Counted from the stretch's first letter, positions 17,571 through 27,945 are shown. The stretch is 64,000 nt of DNA from Tenacibaculum holothuriorum (GCF_002120225.1 NZ_LAPZ01000002.1:62001-126000); one strand, 5' to 3'. The notes: generated by a model not told the origin, from the letters alone. Numbers and translations are program-made.

Positions 17571-17654
17571 TTAAGGATTTATAAAAAGTAACGTCTAAAA
17601 CTTCGGTTTAATAAACATTCTTTATGAACTGATAAATGATATCCATCAGAAAAA

Positions 17655-17686
17655 ATGATAAAAATCATATTTTGTCACTATCTTTG
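17655..17686 (+). promoter_or_regulatory. Putative suf promoter with small inverted repeat
   Basis: TATCTTTGC (-7 element at 17679-17686) lies 30 nt before the first suf gene. Just upstream, ATGAT-AAAA-ATCAT (17655-17668) is a 5-bp-arm inverted repeat of the kind used by Fur-type or other repressors. Arms are short, so the operator reading is weak. Confidence 0.4.
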
Positions 17687-17716
17687 CAGTCCATTTAGAT
17701 TTAATCTATATTAATA

Positions 17717-18046
17717 ATGATAAAAGTTTCAGACACAGCTAAAAAGAAAGTCGTTGAATTAATGACAGATGATGGTTTTAATGCTACTACCGATTATGTT
17801 CGCGTTGGTGTTAAAAGTGGAGGTTGTTCAGGTTTATCATACGATTTAAATTTTGACAAAGAACAACAAGAAAATGATAAGATATTTGAAGACAATGGTG
17901 TAAAAATTGTTGTTGACAAAAAAAGCTTTTTATACCTTGTTGGTACTACACTAGAATATTCTGGAGGTTTAAACGGAAAAGGTTTCGTTTTTAACAACCC
18001 AAATGCAAACAGAACTTGCGGTTGCGGAGAAAGTTTCTCTCTATAA
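17717..18046 (+). CDS. sufA: Iron-sulfur cluster assembly accessory protein (A-type carrier)
   Basis: 109 aa. A-type scaffold/carrier delivering Fe-S clusters to target proteins. Three conserved Cys: the one in KSGGCSGLSY (about residue 35) and the C-terminal pair in TCGCGESF (about 102 and 104). First gene of a suf operon; sufB follows after 35 nt. The gene symbol follows the operon context; IscA-type proteins are similar in sequence. Confidence 0.9.
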   Translation: MIKVSDTAKKKVVELMTDDGFNATTDYVRVGVKSGGCSGLSYDLNFDKEQQENDKIFEDNGVKIVVDKKSFLYLVGTTLEYSGGLNGKGFVFNNPNANRTCGCGESFSL

Positions 18047-18081
18047 CACTATTTTTACAGATAATTGATTACTGAAAACTA

Positions 18082-19530
18082 ATGAGTAAGTATACCGAAG
18101 ACGATTTAAGAGAAGAATTAAAAACCAAAGAATACGAATACGGTTTTTATACAGATATTGAAGCAGATAAATTCCCAGCGGGATTAAATGAAGATATCGT
18201 TCGTGCAATTTCTAAAAAGAAAAATGAGCCAGAATGGATGACCGAATGGCGATTAGAAGCTTTTAGAATTTGGCAACAAATGGAAGAGCCAGAGTGGGCT
18301 AATGTAAATTATGAAAAACCAGATTTTCAAGCAATTTCATATTACTCAGCTCCAAAACAAAAGCCTAAATTAAATTCTTTAGACGAAGTAGATCCAGAAA
18401 TGTTAGCTACTTTCGAAAAATTAGGAATTTCTTTAGAAGAGCAAAAACGTTTAGCTAATGTAGCAGTTGATATCGTAATGGATTCTGTTTCTGTTGCAAC
18501 AACATTTAAAGAAACCTTAGCTGAAAAAGGAATTATTTTTATGCCAATTTCTGAGGCTATTCAAGAGCATCCAGAATTGGTGAAGAAATATATTGGTTCG
18601 GTTGTACCACCAACAGACAATTTTTATGCAGCATTAAATTCAGCAGTATTTTCTGATGGATCTTTCTGTTATATTCCAAAAGGAGTTCGTTGTCCTATGG
18701 AATTATCTACCTACTTCCGTATTAACGAAGGAGGAACTGGGCAATTTGAAAGAACACTAGTAGTTGCAGACGAAAGCAGTTATGTTTCTTATTTAGAAGG
18801 ATGTACTGCACCTCAACGTGATGAAAATCAATTACACGCTGCTGTAGTAGAATTAATCGCTATGGAGGATGCTGAAATTAAATATTCAACAGTACAAAAC
18901 TGGTTTCCAGGAGATGCTTCAGGAAAAGGTGGAGTTTTCAACTTTGTAACCAAAAGAGGTTTATGTGAAACAAACGCTAAAATTTCTTGGACACAAGTTG
19001 AAACAGGTTCAGCAGTAACTTGGAAATACCCAAGTTGTGTGTTAAAAGGAAACAACTCTGTAGGAGAATTTTATTCTATTGCTGTAACTAACAACTATCA
19101 GCAAGCAGATACTGGTACAAAAATGATTCACTTAGGAAAGAACACTAAGTCGACCATTATTTCAAAAGGTATTTCTGCTGGAAAATCACAAAATAGTTAC
19201 CGTGGATTAGTACAAATTGGTCCAAGAGCAGAAAACGCTCGTAACTTTTCACAGTGTGATAGTCTATTAATGGGTAACGAATGTGGTGCACATACCTTTC
19301 CATATATAGAAGCAAAGAATAAATCAGCACAAATAGAGCACGAAGCTACAACAAGTAAAATTGGAGAAGATCAACTATTCTATTGTAACCAAAGAGGTAT
19401 TGATACCGAAAAAGCAATTGCGTTAATTGTTAACGGATTCAGCAAAGAAGTATTAAACAAGTTACCAATGGAGTTCGCAGTAGAAGCTCAAAAATTATTA
19501 GAAATTAGTTTAGAAGGAAGCGTAGGATAA
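18082..19530 (+). CDS. sufB: Fe-S cluster assembly protein SufB
   Basis: 482 aa, normal length. SufB is the scaffold subunit of SufBC2D on which clusters are built. Conserved stretches are visible: [42 protein letters not shown] region, and the C-terminal [14 protein letters not shown] containing the functional Cys. Between sufA and sufC with the 25-nt gap to sufC. Confidence 0.97.
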   Translation: MSKYTEDDLREELKTKEYEYGFYTDIEADKFPAGLNEDIVRAISKKKNEPEWMTEWRLEAFRIWQQMEEPEWANVNYEKPDFQAISYYSAPKQKPKLNSLDEVDPEMLATFEKLGISLEEQKRLANVAVDIVMDSVSVATTFKETLAEKGIIFMPISEAIQEHPELVKKYIGSVVPPTDNFYAALNSAVFSDGSFCYIPKGVRCPMELSTYFRINEGGTGQFERTLVVADESSYVSYLEGCTAPQRDENQLHAAVVELIAMEDAEIKYSTVQNWFPGDASGKGGVFNFVTKRGLCETNAKISWTQVETGSAVTWKYPSCVLKGNNSVGEFYSIAVTNNYQQADTGTKMIHLGKNTKSTIISKGISAGKSQNSYRGLVQIGPRAENARNFSQCDSLLMGNECGAHTFPYIEAKNKSAQIEHEATTSKIGEDQLFYCNQRGIDTEKAIALIVNGFSKEVLNKLPMEFAVEAQKLLEISLEGSVG

Positions 19531-19555
19531 ACGCATCAATTATAAAGAGAAGACA

Positions 19556-20308
19556 ATGCTTAAGATAGAAAACTTACACGCACAGGTAGAAGATAAAGAC
19601 ATTCTAAAAGGAATTAACTTAGAAGTTAAACCAGGTGAAGTTCATGCAATTATGGGACCTAACGGTGCTGGTAAAAGTACTTTATCATCTGTAATCGCAG
19701 GAAATGAGAATTATGAAGTTACTGAAGGTTCTATTGAATTAGATGGTGAAGATATTAGCGAATTAGCTCCAGAAGAAAGAGCACATGCTGGTGTGTTTTT
19801 ATCATTTCAATACCCTGTTGAAATTCCTGGTGTAACAGTTACCAACTTTATAAAAACAGCTATTAACGAATCTCGCAAAGCGCAAGGCTTAGAAGAAATG
19901 CCTGCAAAAGACATGTTAAAAAAGATTCGTGAAAAATCTGAATTATTAGAAATTGATCGTAAGTTTTTATCTCGTTCATTAAACGAAGGGTTTTCTGGAG
20001 GAGAGAAAAAACGTAACGAGATTTTCCAAATGGCAATGTTAGAGCCTAAGTTAGCTATCTTAGATGAAACAGATTCTGGTTTAGATATCGATGCCTTACG
20101 TATTGTTGCTAATGGTGTAAACAAATTAAAATCTGAAGACAATGCTGTAGTAGTAATTACACACTACCAACGTTTATTAGATTATATCGTACCAGATTAT
20201 GTACATGTTTTACACGATGGTAAAATTGTAAAAACAGGCGATGCTTCTTTAGCTTTAGAATTAGAGAAGAAAGGTTACGACTGGATTAAAGAAGAAGTAA
20301 ATTCATAA
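19556..20308 (+). CDS. sufC: Fe-S cluster assembly ATPase SufC
   Basis: 250 aa ABC-type ATPase. Walker [13 protein letters not shown] (about 33-44), signature [14 protein letters not shown], Walker [17 protein letters not shown] and the H-loop [11 protein letters not shown], with the SufC-specific Asp/Gly pattern. Supplies ATP hydrolysis for the SufBCD complex. Cytoplasmic, no permease partner. Confidence 0.97.
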   Translation: MLKIENLHAQVEDKDILKGINLEVKPGEVHAIMGPNGAGKSTLSSVIAGNENYEVTEGSIELDGEDISELAPEERAHAGVFLSFQYPVEIPGVTVTNFIKTAINESRKAQGLEEMPAKDMLKKIREKSELLEIDRKFLSRSLNEGFSGGEKKRNEIFQMAMLEPKLAILDETDSGLDIDALRIVANGVNKLKSEDNAVVVITHYQRLLDYIVPDYVHVLHDGKIVKTGDASLALELEKKGYDWIKEEVNS

Positions 20309-20337
20309 TTAGTTGAATACAACTAAACATTGAAAGA

Positions 20338-21651
20338 ATGGAGTTAAAAGAGAAAATATTATCATCATATGTTGCTTTTGAGAATGATTTGAATACAAAT
20401 TCTGATATTCATGAAATTCGCTCAAAAGCACTTCAAAATTTTGAAGACTTAGGTTTTCCTTCTAAGAAACTAGAAGCTTGGAAGTACACGTCTTTAAATT
20501 CAGTTTTAAAACACGACTATAGTTTATTTCCAGATAATGATACCGCAGTAGAATTAGCTGATGTAAAGAAATATTTCATTCACGATATAGATAGTTATAA
20601 AATTATTTTTATCGACGGAAAATACAGTTCTTTTTTATCAGAAACTACACACGATGGAATGGATGTTTGTTTGATGTCTGCCGCATTAACAAAAGCTAAA
20701 TACAAGCCAATTATCGAAAACTACTTTAACAAAGTAGCTAAACAAGATAATATGACTTCTTTAAATACCGCTTTTGCTACAGAAGGAGCTTTTATTCATA
20801 TCCCTAAAAATGTTGAGGTAGAGAAACCAATTCAAATCATCAACTTTACAACTGGTAAAGAAAATGCAACGATGTTACAACCTCGTAACTTAGTGGTTGT
20901 AGAGCGTAATGCACATGTTCAAATTATTGAGCGTCATCAAAGCTTAACAGACAATGCTGCATTAACCAATGTTGTTACTGAAATTTATACAGATACACAC
21001 GCTACAGTAGATTATTATAAAATCCAAAATGATAACATTAATGCTTCTTTAGTTGACAATACATATATTGAACAACAGAAAGAAAGTACTTGTTCAGTTC
21101 ATACATTTTCATTTGGAGGAAATATTACGCGTAACAACTTAAACTTCTACCAAAAAGGAGAACATATTAATTCTATTTTAAAAGGAATTACAATTATTGA
21201 AGGAAAGCAATTGGTAGATCACTACACATTAGTTCATCATATAGAACCTAATTGTGAAAGTCATCAAGATTATAAAGGTATTTTCAATGATCGTTCTACA
21301 GGTGTTTTCAACGGAAAAGTAGTTGTTGAAAAAGAAGCTCAAAAGACAAACGCTTACCAACAAAACAACAATGTTTTAATTAGTGACAAAGCTACCATTA
21401 ACGCGAAACCACAATTAGAGATTTTTGCTGATGACGTAAAATGTTCTCATGGTTGTACTATTGGTCAGTTAGATGAGCAAGCATTATTCTACATGCAACA
21501 GCGTGGTATTCCTAAAAAAGAAGCTCGTGCGTTATTAATGTATGCTTTTGCCAATACGGTTTTAGAAAGTGTAAAAATACCAGAAGTAAAAAAGCGTATT
21601 AATAAATTAATTGCCAATAAACTTGGTGTCAATATCGGATTCGATTTATAA
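20338..21651 (+). CDS. sufD: Fe-S cluster assembly protein SufD
   Basis: 437 aa. Paralogue of SufB that pairs with it on the scaffold. Conserved C-terminal part: KCSHGCTIGQLDEQALFYMQQRGI with the essential His at about 360. The N-terminal domain includes the LEAWKYTSLNSVL-type element. Last suf gene; a strong terminator follows at 21675. No sufS or sufE is next to it, so the cysteine desulfurase must be elsewhere in the genome. Confidence 0.95.
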   Translation: MELKEKILSSYVAFENDLNTNSDIHEIRSKALQNFEDLGFPSKKLEAWKYTSLNSVLKHDYSLFPDNDTAVELADVKKYFIHDIDSYKIIFIDGKYSSFLSETTHDGMDVCLMSAALTKAKYKPIIENYFNKVAKQDNMTSLNTAFATEGAFIHIPKNVEVEKPIQIINFTTGKENATMLQPRNLVVVERNAHVQIIERHQSLTDNAALTNVVTEIYTDTHATVDYYKIQNDNINASLVDNTYIEQQKESTCSVHTFSFGGNITRNNLNFYQKGEHINSILKGITIIEGKQLVDHYTLVHHIEPNCESHQDYKGIFNDRSTGVFNGKVVVEKEAQKTNAYQQNNNVLISDKATINAKPQLEIFADDVKCSHGCTIGQLDEQALFYMQQRGIPKKEARALLMYAFANTVLESVKIPEVKKRINKLIANKLGVNIGFDL

Positions 21652-21674
21652 GCTAATCCGTTTTATATAAAACA

Positions 21675-21702
21675 AAAACCACTCAAATTGAGTGGTTTTT
21701 TT
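21675..21702 (+). terminator. Convergent terminator between sufD and the helicase gene
   Basis: AAAACCACTCAA / TTGAGTGGTTTTTT is a perfect hairpin with T runs; it can stop transcription from both sides since the helicase gene ends at 21701. Confidence 0.85.
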
Positions 21703-24118
21703 ATTGAGTCTTCATCCAATTTACAATCATTCGTAATTCACCCCACGAATATTCATTCTCTACAATTTCTTTAACTTTCGGTAGTTGATCGAAACCTGTA
21801 GCAGCAATAATTTTTCTTGCTTTTTCTAATTTCTTTTTTGTAAAGAATTCGAGAATATTTATATCTCCTCTCTCTACAAAATGTGATAAATGTCCTTCGA
21901 TAGTACCGATTACCAAGCCTCTTTTTTCTGCAATTTCTTCCTTAGTCAACCCTTCTTTGAACAAATCGAAGGTAATATCTTTCGTATTTCGTTTATCTTT
22001 GACGACCTCAACAATTTCTATTTGAGATTTTAAATTGTTCTTTCTTGCATATTCATTAATAATTTCTAAAATTTCATCCCCATATTTATTAACACGTGTT
22101 TTCCCCATTCCGTTAATCTTTATTAACTGCGATTTATCTTCTGGCAATAATTCACATAATTCAAATAAAGTTTTTTGAGTAAAAATTTGAAACGGCGGAA
22201 TATTTTCAGAATTCGAAACACTTGTTCTAAACATTTTTAAATTCTCAAATAATTCTTCATGTTGTGTTGAAGTAACTTCTGTTCTCTTCTTTGTTTTTGT
22301 AGGTTTCTGTAAAACTGCTTCAGCTCTAACTTTTAAATATTTTTCAGTAGAAAAAGTATCTTGCAAATGCTTTAAGACATATAACTTTTCTGCTAATTTT
22401 TCTTCTAAGATATCTAATTGTTTCTTAAAATCTTTTTTTACTTGTTTATTATCTGTTGTATAATTTAAATTATCAAGAGGTATTTTGATTTGCTCATTGG
22501 TTTGCTGTAAAAAGTAAGTTACCGCCTTATTAAATCGTTCTTGAATTGCAATTTCTTCTTCTGGATTATCAATTGATTCTGCTAAATTTTGCATTTGAAT
22601 TTTAAATGAATTCGCAACTTTTAACAACGGAATAATTGCTTTGTCTTTGATTATCTCTAAAGGCTCAATAATATTTCCTTGTAATGAAGTTCTGTTTGTA
22701 TAAAAAACATCAATTAATCTTTTTACAGGTTGTAGAAAAGGGTGATAATTAAAAACCTCAGCTATTAAATTCAATTGAAATTGCTTTTTTGATGATTCTA
22801 AATCATTTTCTGTCGGTTCATTTTCCTCAACATGCTTATTAAAATTATTTACTGTTATATCGTTTACAATACTACTTTCTTTAATTGGAGTTTTAAGTAC
22901 AATTCCATCTAAAGTTTTACAACGACTTAAAGCAACGTAAGTTTGCCCATGAGCAAAAGAGGATTCAGCATCAATAATTGCCTTATCAAACGTTAATCCT
23001 TGGCTCTTATGAATGGTAATTGCCCAAGCCAAACGCAAAGGAACTTGTGTGTACGAACCTTCTAAAATTTCGTCAATTTCTTGGGTTTCTTTATCTATTG
23101 AGTACTTTATATTTTCCCATGTTTCAACACTAACTTCAATAACATCATCATCGGCACATCTTACAATTACACTATCTTCTTCTAAAGCAGTTACGACTCC
23201 TATTTTTCCGTTATAATATCTTTTTTCAACATCACTATCATTTTTAATAAACATTACCTGTGCTCCTACTTTCAATAATAAATTTTCATCGTTTGGAAAG
23301 TTTCGCTCATCAAAATTTTTATAAACTTCTGCTGTATAAATCTGTGATTTTGTTTTTAACTTATCTAACTCTTTTTTATTTATCGCATCAGCTTTTCTAT
23401 TGTGAGTTGTTAATGTGATGTATCCTTCTTCAGATTGTGGTTCAAAATCGGGTTGGTATTGTTTATTTAAAATATTTACTGAAGTTTCTGACAAGGTATT
23501 TGTACGAACTTCATTTAAAATTGTGATAAATTCTTCGTTTTCTTGCCTGTATATATGTTTCAGTTCAACAGGAACTACATACGCTTGTTGAAAAGCTTTA
23601 CTACTAAAAAAATAGACCGTTTGATAATGATTCCTTAAAATACTCCACTCATCTGGTCGAATTACAGGCGAAAGTTGTTGTACGTCTCCAATCATTAAAA
23701 CTTGAGCTCCACCAAATACTTTTGTTCTATCTTTATAGCGACGAAGTACTTCATCAATTCCATCTAACACATCAGCACGAACCATACTAATTTCATCAAT
23801 AATTACTAAATCAAGTGATTTAATAATATCGATTTTAGTTTTGCTAAACTTTCGTTCAATTCTATCTGAATATGGAGTCTGATTATTGGGTAAAATTGGT
23901 CCAAAAGGCAACTGAAAAAATGAATGGATAGTAACTCCTTTAGCATTAATTGCCGCAACACCAGTTGGAGCTACAACTATTAACCTTTTTAAACTTTCTT
24001 CTTTTAATCTTCTTAAAAATGTAGTCTTTCCTGTACCAGCTTTTCCTGTTAAAAAAAGATTTCTATCGGTTTTTTCTACAAAGCTGTATGCTAAATCTAA
24101 TTCTTTATTTTCTATCAT
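21701..24118 (-). CDS. PIF1-like helicase fused to HRDC and helix-turn-helix modules
   Basis: 805 aa. N-terminal AAA/superfamily 1 helicase with Walker A GKAGTGKTTFLRRL (about 21-34), Walker B VIIDEISMVRADVLDGIDEV, and the C-terminal helicase motif WAITIHKSQGLTFDKAIID (near 380-400). After a long helical linker, residues about 641-715 look like an HRDC domain (LPEDKSQLIKINGMGKTRVNKYG), and 716-750 like the HTH that ends RecQ proteins (FKEGLTKEEIAEKRGLVIGT). PIF1-type helicases unwind G-quadruplexes or R-loops; the RecQ-style tail suggests DNA-structure recognition. Known in Bacteroidota, but I cannot name a tested role. Confidence 0.88.
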   Translation of the reverse strand: MIENKELDLAYSFVEKTDRNLFLTGKAGTGKTTFLRRLKEESLKRLIVVAPTGVAAINAKGVTIHSFFQLPFGPILPNNQTPYSDRIERKFSKTKIDIIKSLDLVIIDEISMVRADVLDGIDEVLRRYKDRTKVFGGAQVLMIGDVQQLSPVIRPDEWSILRNHYQTVYFFSSKAFQQAYVVPVELKHIYRQENEEFITILNEVRTNTLSETSVNILNKQYQPDFEPQSEEGYITLTTHNRKADAINKKELDKLKTKSQIYTAEVYKNFDERNFPNDENLLLKVGAQVMFIKNDSDVEKRYYNGKIGVVTALEEDSVIVRCADDDVIEVSVETWENIKYSIDKETQEIDEILEGSYTQVPLRLAWAITIHKSQGLTFDKAIIDAESSFAHGQTYVALSRCKTLDGIVLKTPIKESSIVNDITVNNFNKHVEENEPTENDLESSKKQFQLNLIAEVFNYHPFLQPVKRLIDVFYTNRTSLQGNIIEPLEIIKDKAIIPLLKVANSFKIQMQNLAESIDNPEEEIAIQERFNKAVTYFLQQTNEQIKIPLDNLNYTTDNKQVKKDFKKQLDILEEKLAEKLYVLKHLQDTFSTEKYLKVRAEAVLQKPTKTKKRTEVTSTQHEELFENLKMFRTSVSNSENIPPFQIFTQKTLFELCELLPEDKSQLIKINGMGKTRVNKYGDEILEIINEYARKNNLKSQIEIVEVVKDKRNTKDITFDLFKEGLTKEEIAEKRGLVIGTIEGHLSHFVERGDINILEFFTKKKLEKARKIIAATGFDQLPKVKEIVENEYSWGELRMIVNWMKTQ

Positions 24119-24301
24119 TTTTCAAACTAAAAACTACACTTTTCCTAGGAAGCTGTAAGGATTTCAATCAAAAATAGTGATTTACAAATCCAATTATTAA
24201 TATCTCAAAAAATATTTTTTTAACACTTTTATGTAATGTCGTCTTAATTTCATCGTCAAAGTGTGTATAAAAATCTAACATCACCTATTAAATTAAAAAT
24301 T

Positions 24302-25015
24302 ATGCGAAAAATTATTATTCTCTTATTTTTCTTTTTAGCTACTACTCAATTTCAGGCTCAAAACAAAGTTTTTGACGCTTTATTAAAAACATATGTTGAT
24401 AGCAAAGGAAATATTGACTATAAAGGTTTAAGAAAAAACAGAGCGCTTTTAGACATTTATTTAGATGAACTAAAAAAAACTGTTCCTAGAAAAAACTGGT
24501 CTTCTAATAAAGCCAAAGCCTTTTGGATGAACGCTTATAATGCCTACACTATTAAATTAGTACTAGATAGCTATCCGTTAAAAAAGATTACTGACATACA
24601 ACGTAAAGGAAGAAATGCTTGGAAAATTCCTTTTGCTGAAATCGGAAAGAAAAAATATTCTTTAGATTTCATTGAACATAAAATTTTAAGAAGATGGCAT
24701 GATGACCCAAGAATACATGTAGGAATTAATGCAGCTTCTAAATCTGGACCTAAATTTCCTAATTATGCTTTTACTGAAAAGAATGTAAACTCTAAATTAG
24801 AAATGTTAATGAAAGATTTTATTAACGATTCATCTAAAAATAAAATTACAGTAAATAAAGTTGAAGTTTCTAAAGTTTTTGAATGGTATCAAGAAGACTT
24901 TACTTCTAGTAATACATTGGTAGACTACATTAATAAATACTCTAATGTAAAAGCTAACGACAATGCAGAAGTTGTATATTTAGAATATGATTGGCACCTA
25001 AACGATAAAAAATAA
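24302..25015 (+). CDS. DUF547 domain secreted protein
   Basis: 237 aa from the ATG at 24302; the earlier in-frame start is not preceded by a sensible promoter and would add 13 residues before the signal peptide (RKIIILLFFFLATTQFQAQ). The mature domain has the DUF547 hallmarks: YVDSKGNIDYKGL near the start, KAFWMNAYNAYTIKLVLD, and GINAASKSGPKFP with the conserved Cys replaced by other residues in this family member. Function unknown. Ends at a convergent hairpin with the VOC gene. Confidence 0.85.
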   Translation: MRKIIILLFFFLATTQFQAQNKVFDALLKTYVDSKGNIDYKGLRKNRALLDIYLDELKKTVPRKNWSSNKAKAFWMNAYNAYTIKLVLDSYPLKKITDIQRKGRNAWKIPFAEIGKKKYSLDFIEHKILRRWHDDPRIHVGINAASKSGPKFPNYAFTEKNVNSKLEMLMKDFINDSSKNKITVNKVEVSKVFEWYQEDFTSSNTLVDYINKYSNVKANDNAEVVYLEYDWHLNDKK

Positions 25016-25040
25016 CAACCCTTAAGATTCCTCCCTACAG

Positions 25041-25076
25041 AAGCGAAAAGCATGTATAATGTTTTTCGCTTTATTT
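25041..25076. terminator. Convergent terminator
   Basis: AAGCGAAAAGC and GTTTTTCGCTT form a hairpin with one G-T pair, followed by a T-rich run on both strands; it lies between the DUF547 and VOC genes. Confidence 0.6.
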
Positions 25077-25447
25077 TATATGTGCTGATCTATTAAAATC
25101 GTATTTCCATCTGGGTCAAAAAACACAATGCTTGCTGGACCAGAATCTTCTTCATCAGTTTCTCTTTCTAATTTAATATGATTCGATTTTAAATGTTTTT
25201 GAATATCTCTAACATCATCAAATTCTTCTAACTTACTAGCATTTTCATCCCAACCTGGATTAAAGGTTAAAATATTATTTTTAAACATTCCTTGAAATAA
25301 TCCTATGAGTGAATTTTCGTTTTTCATAATTAGATAATTCATTTCTTCACTTCCTGCAAAAACAGAAAAACCTAAAGTTTCGTAAAACTCTTTTGATTTC
25401 TCTAAACTTTTTACTGATAAACTGATAGAAAACGCTCCTAGTTTCAT
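25076..25447 (-). CDS. VOC (glyoxalase/bleomycin-resistance-like) protein
   Basis: 123 aa. Two beta-alpha-beta modules of the vicinal oxygen chelate fold: LGAFSISLSVKSLEKSKEFYETLGF at the start, and ASIVFFDPDGNTILIDQH at the end. Substrate unknown. 11 nt downstream of the DUF2200 gene in the same direction. Confidence 0.88.
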   Translation of the reverse strand: MKLGAFSISLSVKSLEKSKEFYETLGFSVFAGSEEMNYLIMKNENSLIGLFQGMFKNNILTFNPGWDENASKLEEFDDVRDIQKHLKSNHIKLERETDEEDSGPASIVFFDPDGNTILIDQHI

Positions 25448-25458
25448 CCTTTTTAATT

Positions 25459-25830
25459 TTATGCTGTTCGTAAAATCTTTTCCATTTTTCTTCCTTTAGC
25501 CAATTCATCTATTAACTTTTCCATTTGCCTACATTGTTTGTAAATTTCAAATTCATCAGCAATGTTTTCAATTCTATATCCACAAACAACTCCTTTTATC
25601 ATGTGTGCATTTTCGTGCATCGTTGCTCCCTCAAAAAAAGCTCTAAAAGTTGTTTTATTATCTATGAATTCTTGTAGTTCTTCAGCATTATATCCTGTTA
25701 ACCATTCAATAACTTGATTTAATTCTTCTTTAGTTCTATCGTTTTTTTCTATTCTATTTAAATAATAAGGATAAATAGATCCAAAGATCATATTAGCAAC
25801 TTGTTCATTTTTTTTGGCTGTAACTTCCAT
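25459..25830 (-). CDS. DUF2200 domain protein
   Basis: 123 aa. Typical DUF2200 start and core: VANMIFGSIYPYYLNRIEK, and EVIEWLTGYN-like ITGY segment, then the FFEGATMHENAHMIKGVVCGYRIE motif. Cytoplasmic. Function unknown; the family is often near VOC or DinB-like genes. Precedes the VOC gene by 11 nt. Confidence 0.9.
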   Translation of the reverse strand: MEVTAKKNEQVANMIFGSIYPYYLNRIEKNDRTKEELNQVIEWLTGYNAEELQEFIDNKTTFRAFFEGATMHENAHMIKGVVCGYRIENIADEFEIYKQCRQMEKLIDELAKGRKMEKILRTA

Positions 25831-25920
25831 TTTGCATGAGTATTAATACAGCAATTTACAAAATTTAGGAAACTAAATTTTCGAAGATTAAAATAATCCT
25901 TGTTTATAAGAGTTATAAAT

Positions 25921-26577
25921 CTAGTCTTTGATAAACTCTAACTCTTGAGATTTCACTATTAAAAAGAAACTAATATAATATAAAGCTGTACCAACTATTA
26001 TATTAATATAGTCTGCATTTTCAATTTTCTTTGCACCAAAAACCATATCACAAACAACAAAAAGAGCAATAGCTACAAAGAATAAAATATCTTTAGAAGA
26101 ACTTCGTGTTATTATATTGGTAAAAGCTAAAGAAATTAAACCTACCAAAACTAAAGTCGTAGATATTGACAGGTAATAGAACAACGTATTCTTAAAAATA
26201 AGCACAAACAATAACGATATTATTGAGGATGCAATTACAAACACTGTTAAAAACAACTTCCAATCCACTTTTCTATTAAAAGCAAACTTTATTAATGTTA
26301 ACCTATAAACAAGCAATAGAATCATTCCTATAACACTTTGACTTTGCAACGAAAAAAGTATAGTAGATAAAAAGAATAACAACAAACTCAAGGTTAATAA
26401 ATAGTTCGACTTTTTTAATGTTACTAAAAAATAAAGCATAAAAAAGATAGACACAACTATTTTTGAAACAACAATTTCAGTTGTTGCACTTTCTTTTATG
26501 AAATAAAAAACAGCTAAAGACGCTATTATTATTAGAATTAAGAAAGCCTTTCGCCATTTTGTAATTATTGGGGGCAT
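25921..26577 (-). CDS. YhhN-like integral membrane protein (lysoplasmalogenase family)
   Basis: 218 aa with about eight hydrophobic helices. The C-terminal half has the YhhN-type pattern FFVAIALFVVCDMVFG followed by a helix with Tyr and Ser, close to the conserved GALLFVxSDxxxA of the family. TMEM86/YhhN proteins hydrolyse lysoplasmalogen in animals; the bacterial role is uncertain. The match is moderate and not confirmed by catalytic residues, so treat the function as tentative. Confidence 0.6.
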   Translation of the reverse strand: MPPIITKWRKAFLILIIIASLAVFYFIKESATTEIVVSKIVVSIFFMLYFLVTLKKSNYLLTLSLLLFFLSTILFSLQSQSVIGMILLLVYRLTLIKFAFNRKVDWKLFLTVFVIASSIISLLFVLIFKNTLFYYLSISTTLVLVGLISLAFTNIITRSSSKDILFFVAIALFVVCDMVFGAKKIENADYINIIVGTALYYISFFLIVKSQELEFIKD

Positions 26578-26614
26578 ATTTTACAAAGGTGTTTTATTAC
26601 AAAAGTTAAGTTAG

Positions 26615-26650
26615 AAAAAATCCCGCACATATTGTGCAGGATTTTTATTT
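26615..26650 (-). terminator. Terminator after sucAB
   Basis: Hairpin ATCCCGCACA / TGTGCAGGAT with one mismatch and T run on the minus strand; about 50 nt past the sucB stop. Confidence 0.75.
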
Positions 26651-26697
26651 TTAAAAGTCTATTATGATGACCTTACTATTTTTATCTAGACAAAACT

Positions 26698-27906
26698 TTA
26701 CATTTCTAAAGCTTTCTTAGGGTTGTTATCCATTAATAATTCTACTGGGTTTTCTAATGCTTCTTTAACTGCTACTAAGAAACCAACAGATTCTTTACCA
26801 TCAATAATTCTGTGGTCGTAAGATAAAGCTACGTACATTATTGGTTGAATAACTACCTCTCCGTTTACCGCCATTGGACGATTTACAATATTATGCATTC
26901 CTAAAATTGCACTTTGTGGAGGGTTAATAATTGGTGTTGATAACATAGAACCAAATACACCACCATTAGTAATTGTAAAAGTACCACCAGTCATTTCATC
27001 TACTGTAATTTGACCTTCACGAGCTCTAATTGCTAAACGTTTTACTTCGCTTTCAACACCTCTAAACGTTAAGTTTTCAGCATTTCTAATTACAGGAACC
27101 ATTAATCCTTTTGGCCCAGAAACTGCAATAGATATATCTTGAAACTCAAAAGACACCATTTCTTTACCATCAATCATTGAGTTTACAGCTGGATACATTT
27201 GTAAAGCTCTAACGACAGCTTTTGTAAAAAAAGACATGAATCCTAAACCTACTCCGTGTTTAGCTTTAAAGTCTTCTTTGTACTCTTTACGTAAATCAAA
27301 AATTGGTTGCATATTAACTTCGTTAAATGTAGTTAACATAGCTGTATCGTTCTTCACAGAAACTAAACGTTCTGCTACCTTACGACGTAACATTGATAAC
27401 TTTTTACGCGAAGTTCCACGAGATCCCATTCCTGGAGTTCCCATTGAAGGAACAGCTTTTACAGCATCTTCTTTAGTTACACGACCATCTTTACCAGTTC
27501 CTTTAACATCAGAAGCTGAGATTCCTTTTTCAGCTAAAATTTTCTTAGCTGCTGGAGATGCCGCTCCTGTAGCATACGTTTCTTTTGCTGGTTCTGCTTT
27601 TGGAGCTTCTTTTTTCTCCTCCGCTTTTGGAGCTTCTTTTGGCGTAGCTCCACCTTCTGGTTTTGCAGCACTCATATCAATATGACATACTACAGCACCT
27701 ACTGCTACTGCATCACCTTCTTCAGCTTTTAAAGTGATAATTCCGCTTTCTTCCGCAGGTAATTCTAACGTAGCTTTGTCAGAATCAACTTCAGCGATAG
27801 GTTGATCTTTCTCAACATAATCACCATCTTCAACTAACCAAGTTGCAATTTCTACTTCTGTAATTGATTCCCCCGGAGAAGGAACTTTCATTTCTAAAAC
27901 ACTCAT
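26698..27906 (-). CDS. sucB: 2-oxoglutarate dehydrogenase E2 (dihydrolipoyl succinyltransferase)
   Basis: 402 aa. One N-terminal lipoyl domain (about 1-75) with the lipoyl-lysine in [12 protein letters not shown], an Ala/Lys/Glu-rich linker, a peripheral-subunit-binding domain (about 117-150, [13 protein letters not shown]), and the catalytic domain ending in [18 protein letters not shown] with the active-site His. TCA-cycle core enzyme. E1 (sucA) is encoded 39 nt upstream in the same operon; E3 is not in the window. Confidence 0.95.
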   Translation of the reverse strand: MSVLEMKVPSPGESITEVEIATWLVEDGDYVEKDQPIAEVDSDKATLELPAEESGIITLKAEEGDAVAVGAVVCHIDMSAAKPEGGATPKEAPKAEEKKEAPKAEPAKETYATGAASPAAKKILAEKGISASDVKGTGKDGRVTKEDAVKAVPSMGTPGMGSRGTSRKKLSMLRRKVAERLVSVKNDTAMLTTFNEVNMQPIFDLRKEYKEDFKAKHGVGLGFMSFFTKAVVRALQMYPAVNSMIDGKEMVSFEFQDISIAVSGPKGLMVPVIRNAENLTFRGVESEVKRLAIRAREGQITVDEMTGGTFTITNGGVFGSMLSTPIINPPQSAILGMHNIVNRPMAVNGEVVIQPIMYVALSYDHRIIDGKESVGFLVAVKEALENPVELLMDNNPKKALEM

Positions 27907-27945
27907 GTTTTTTATTTTTATTCTGAAATACTTTCTTTCTTAATT

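Noticed and set aside
27236..27685. Plus-strand frame of 149 codons
   Set aside because: It runs over the Ala/Lys/Glu linker of sucB, whose base bias keeps the opposite frame open.
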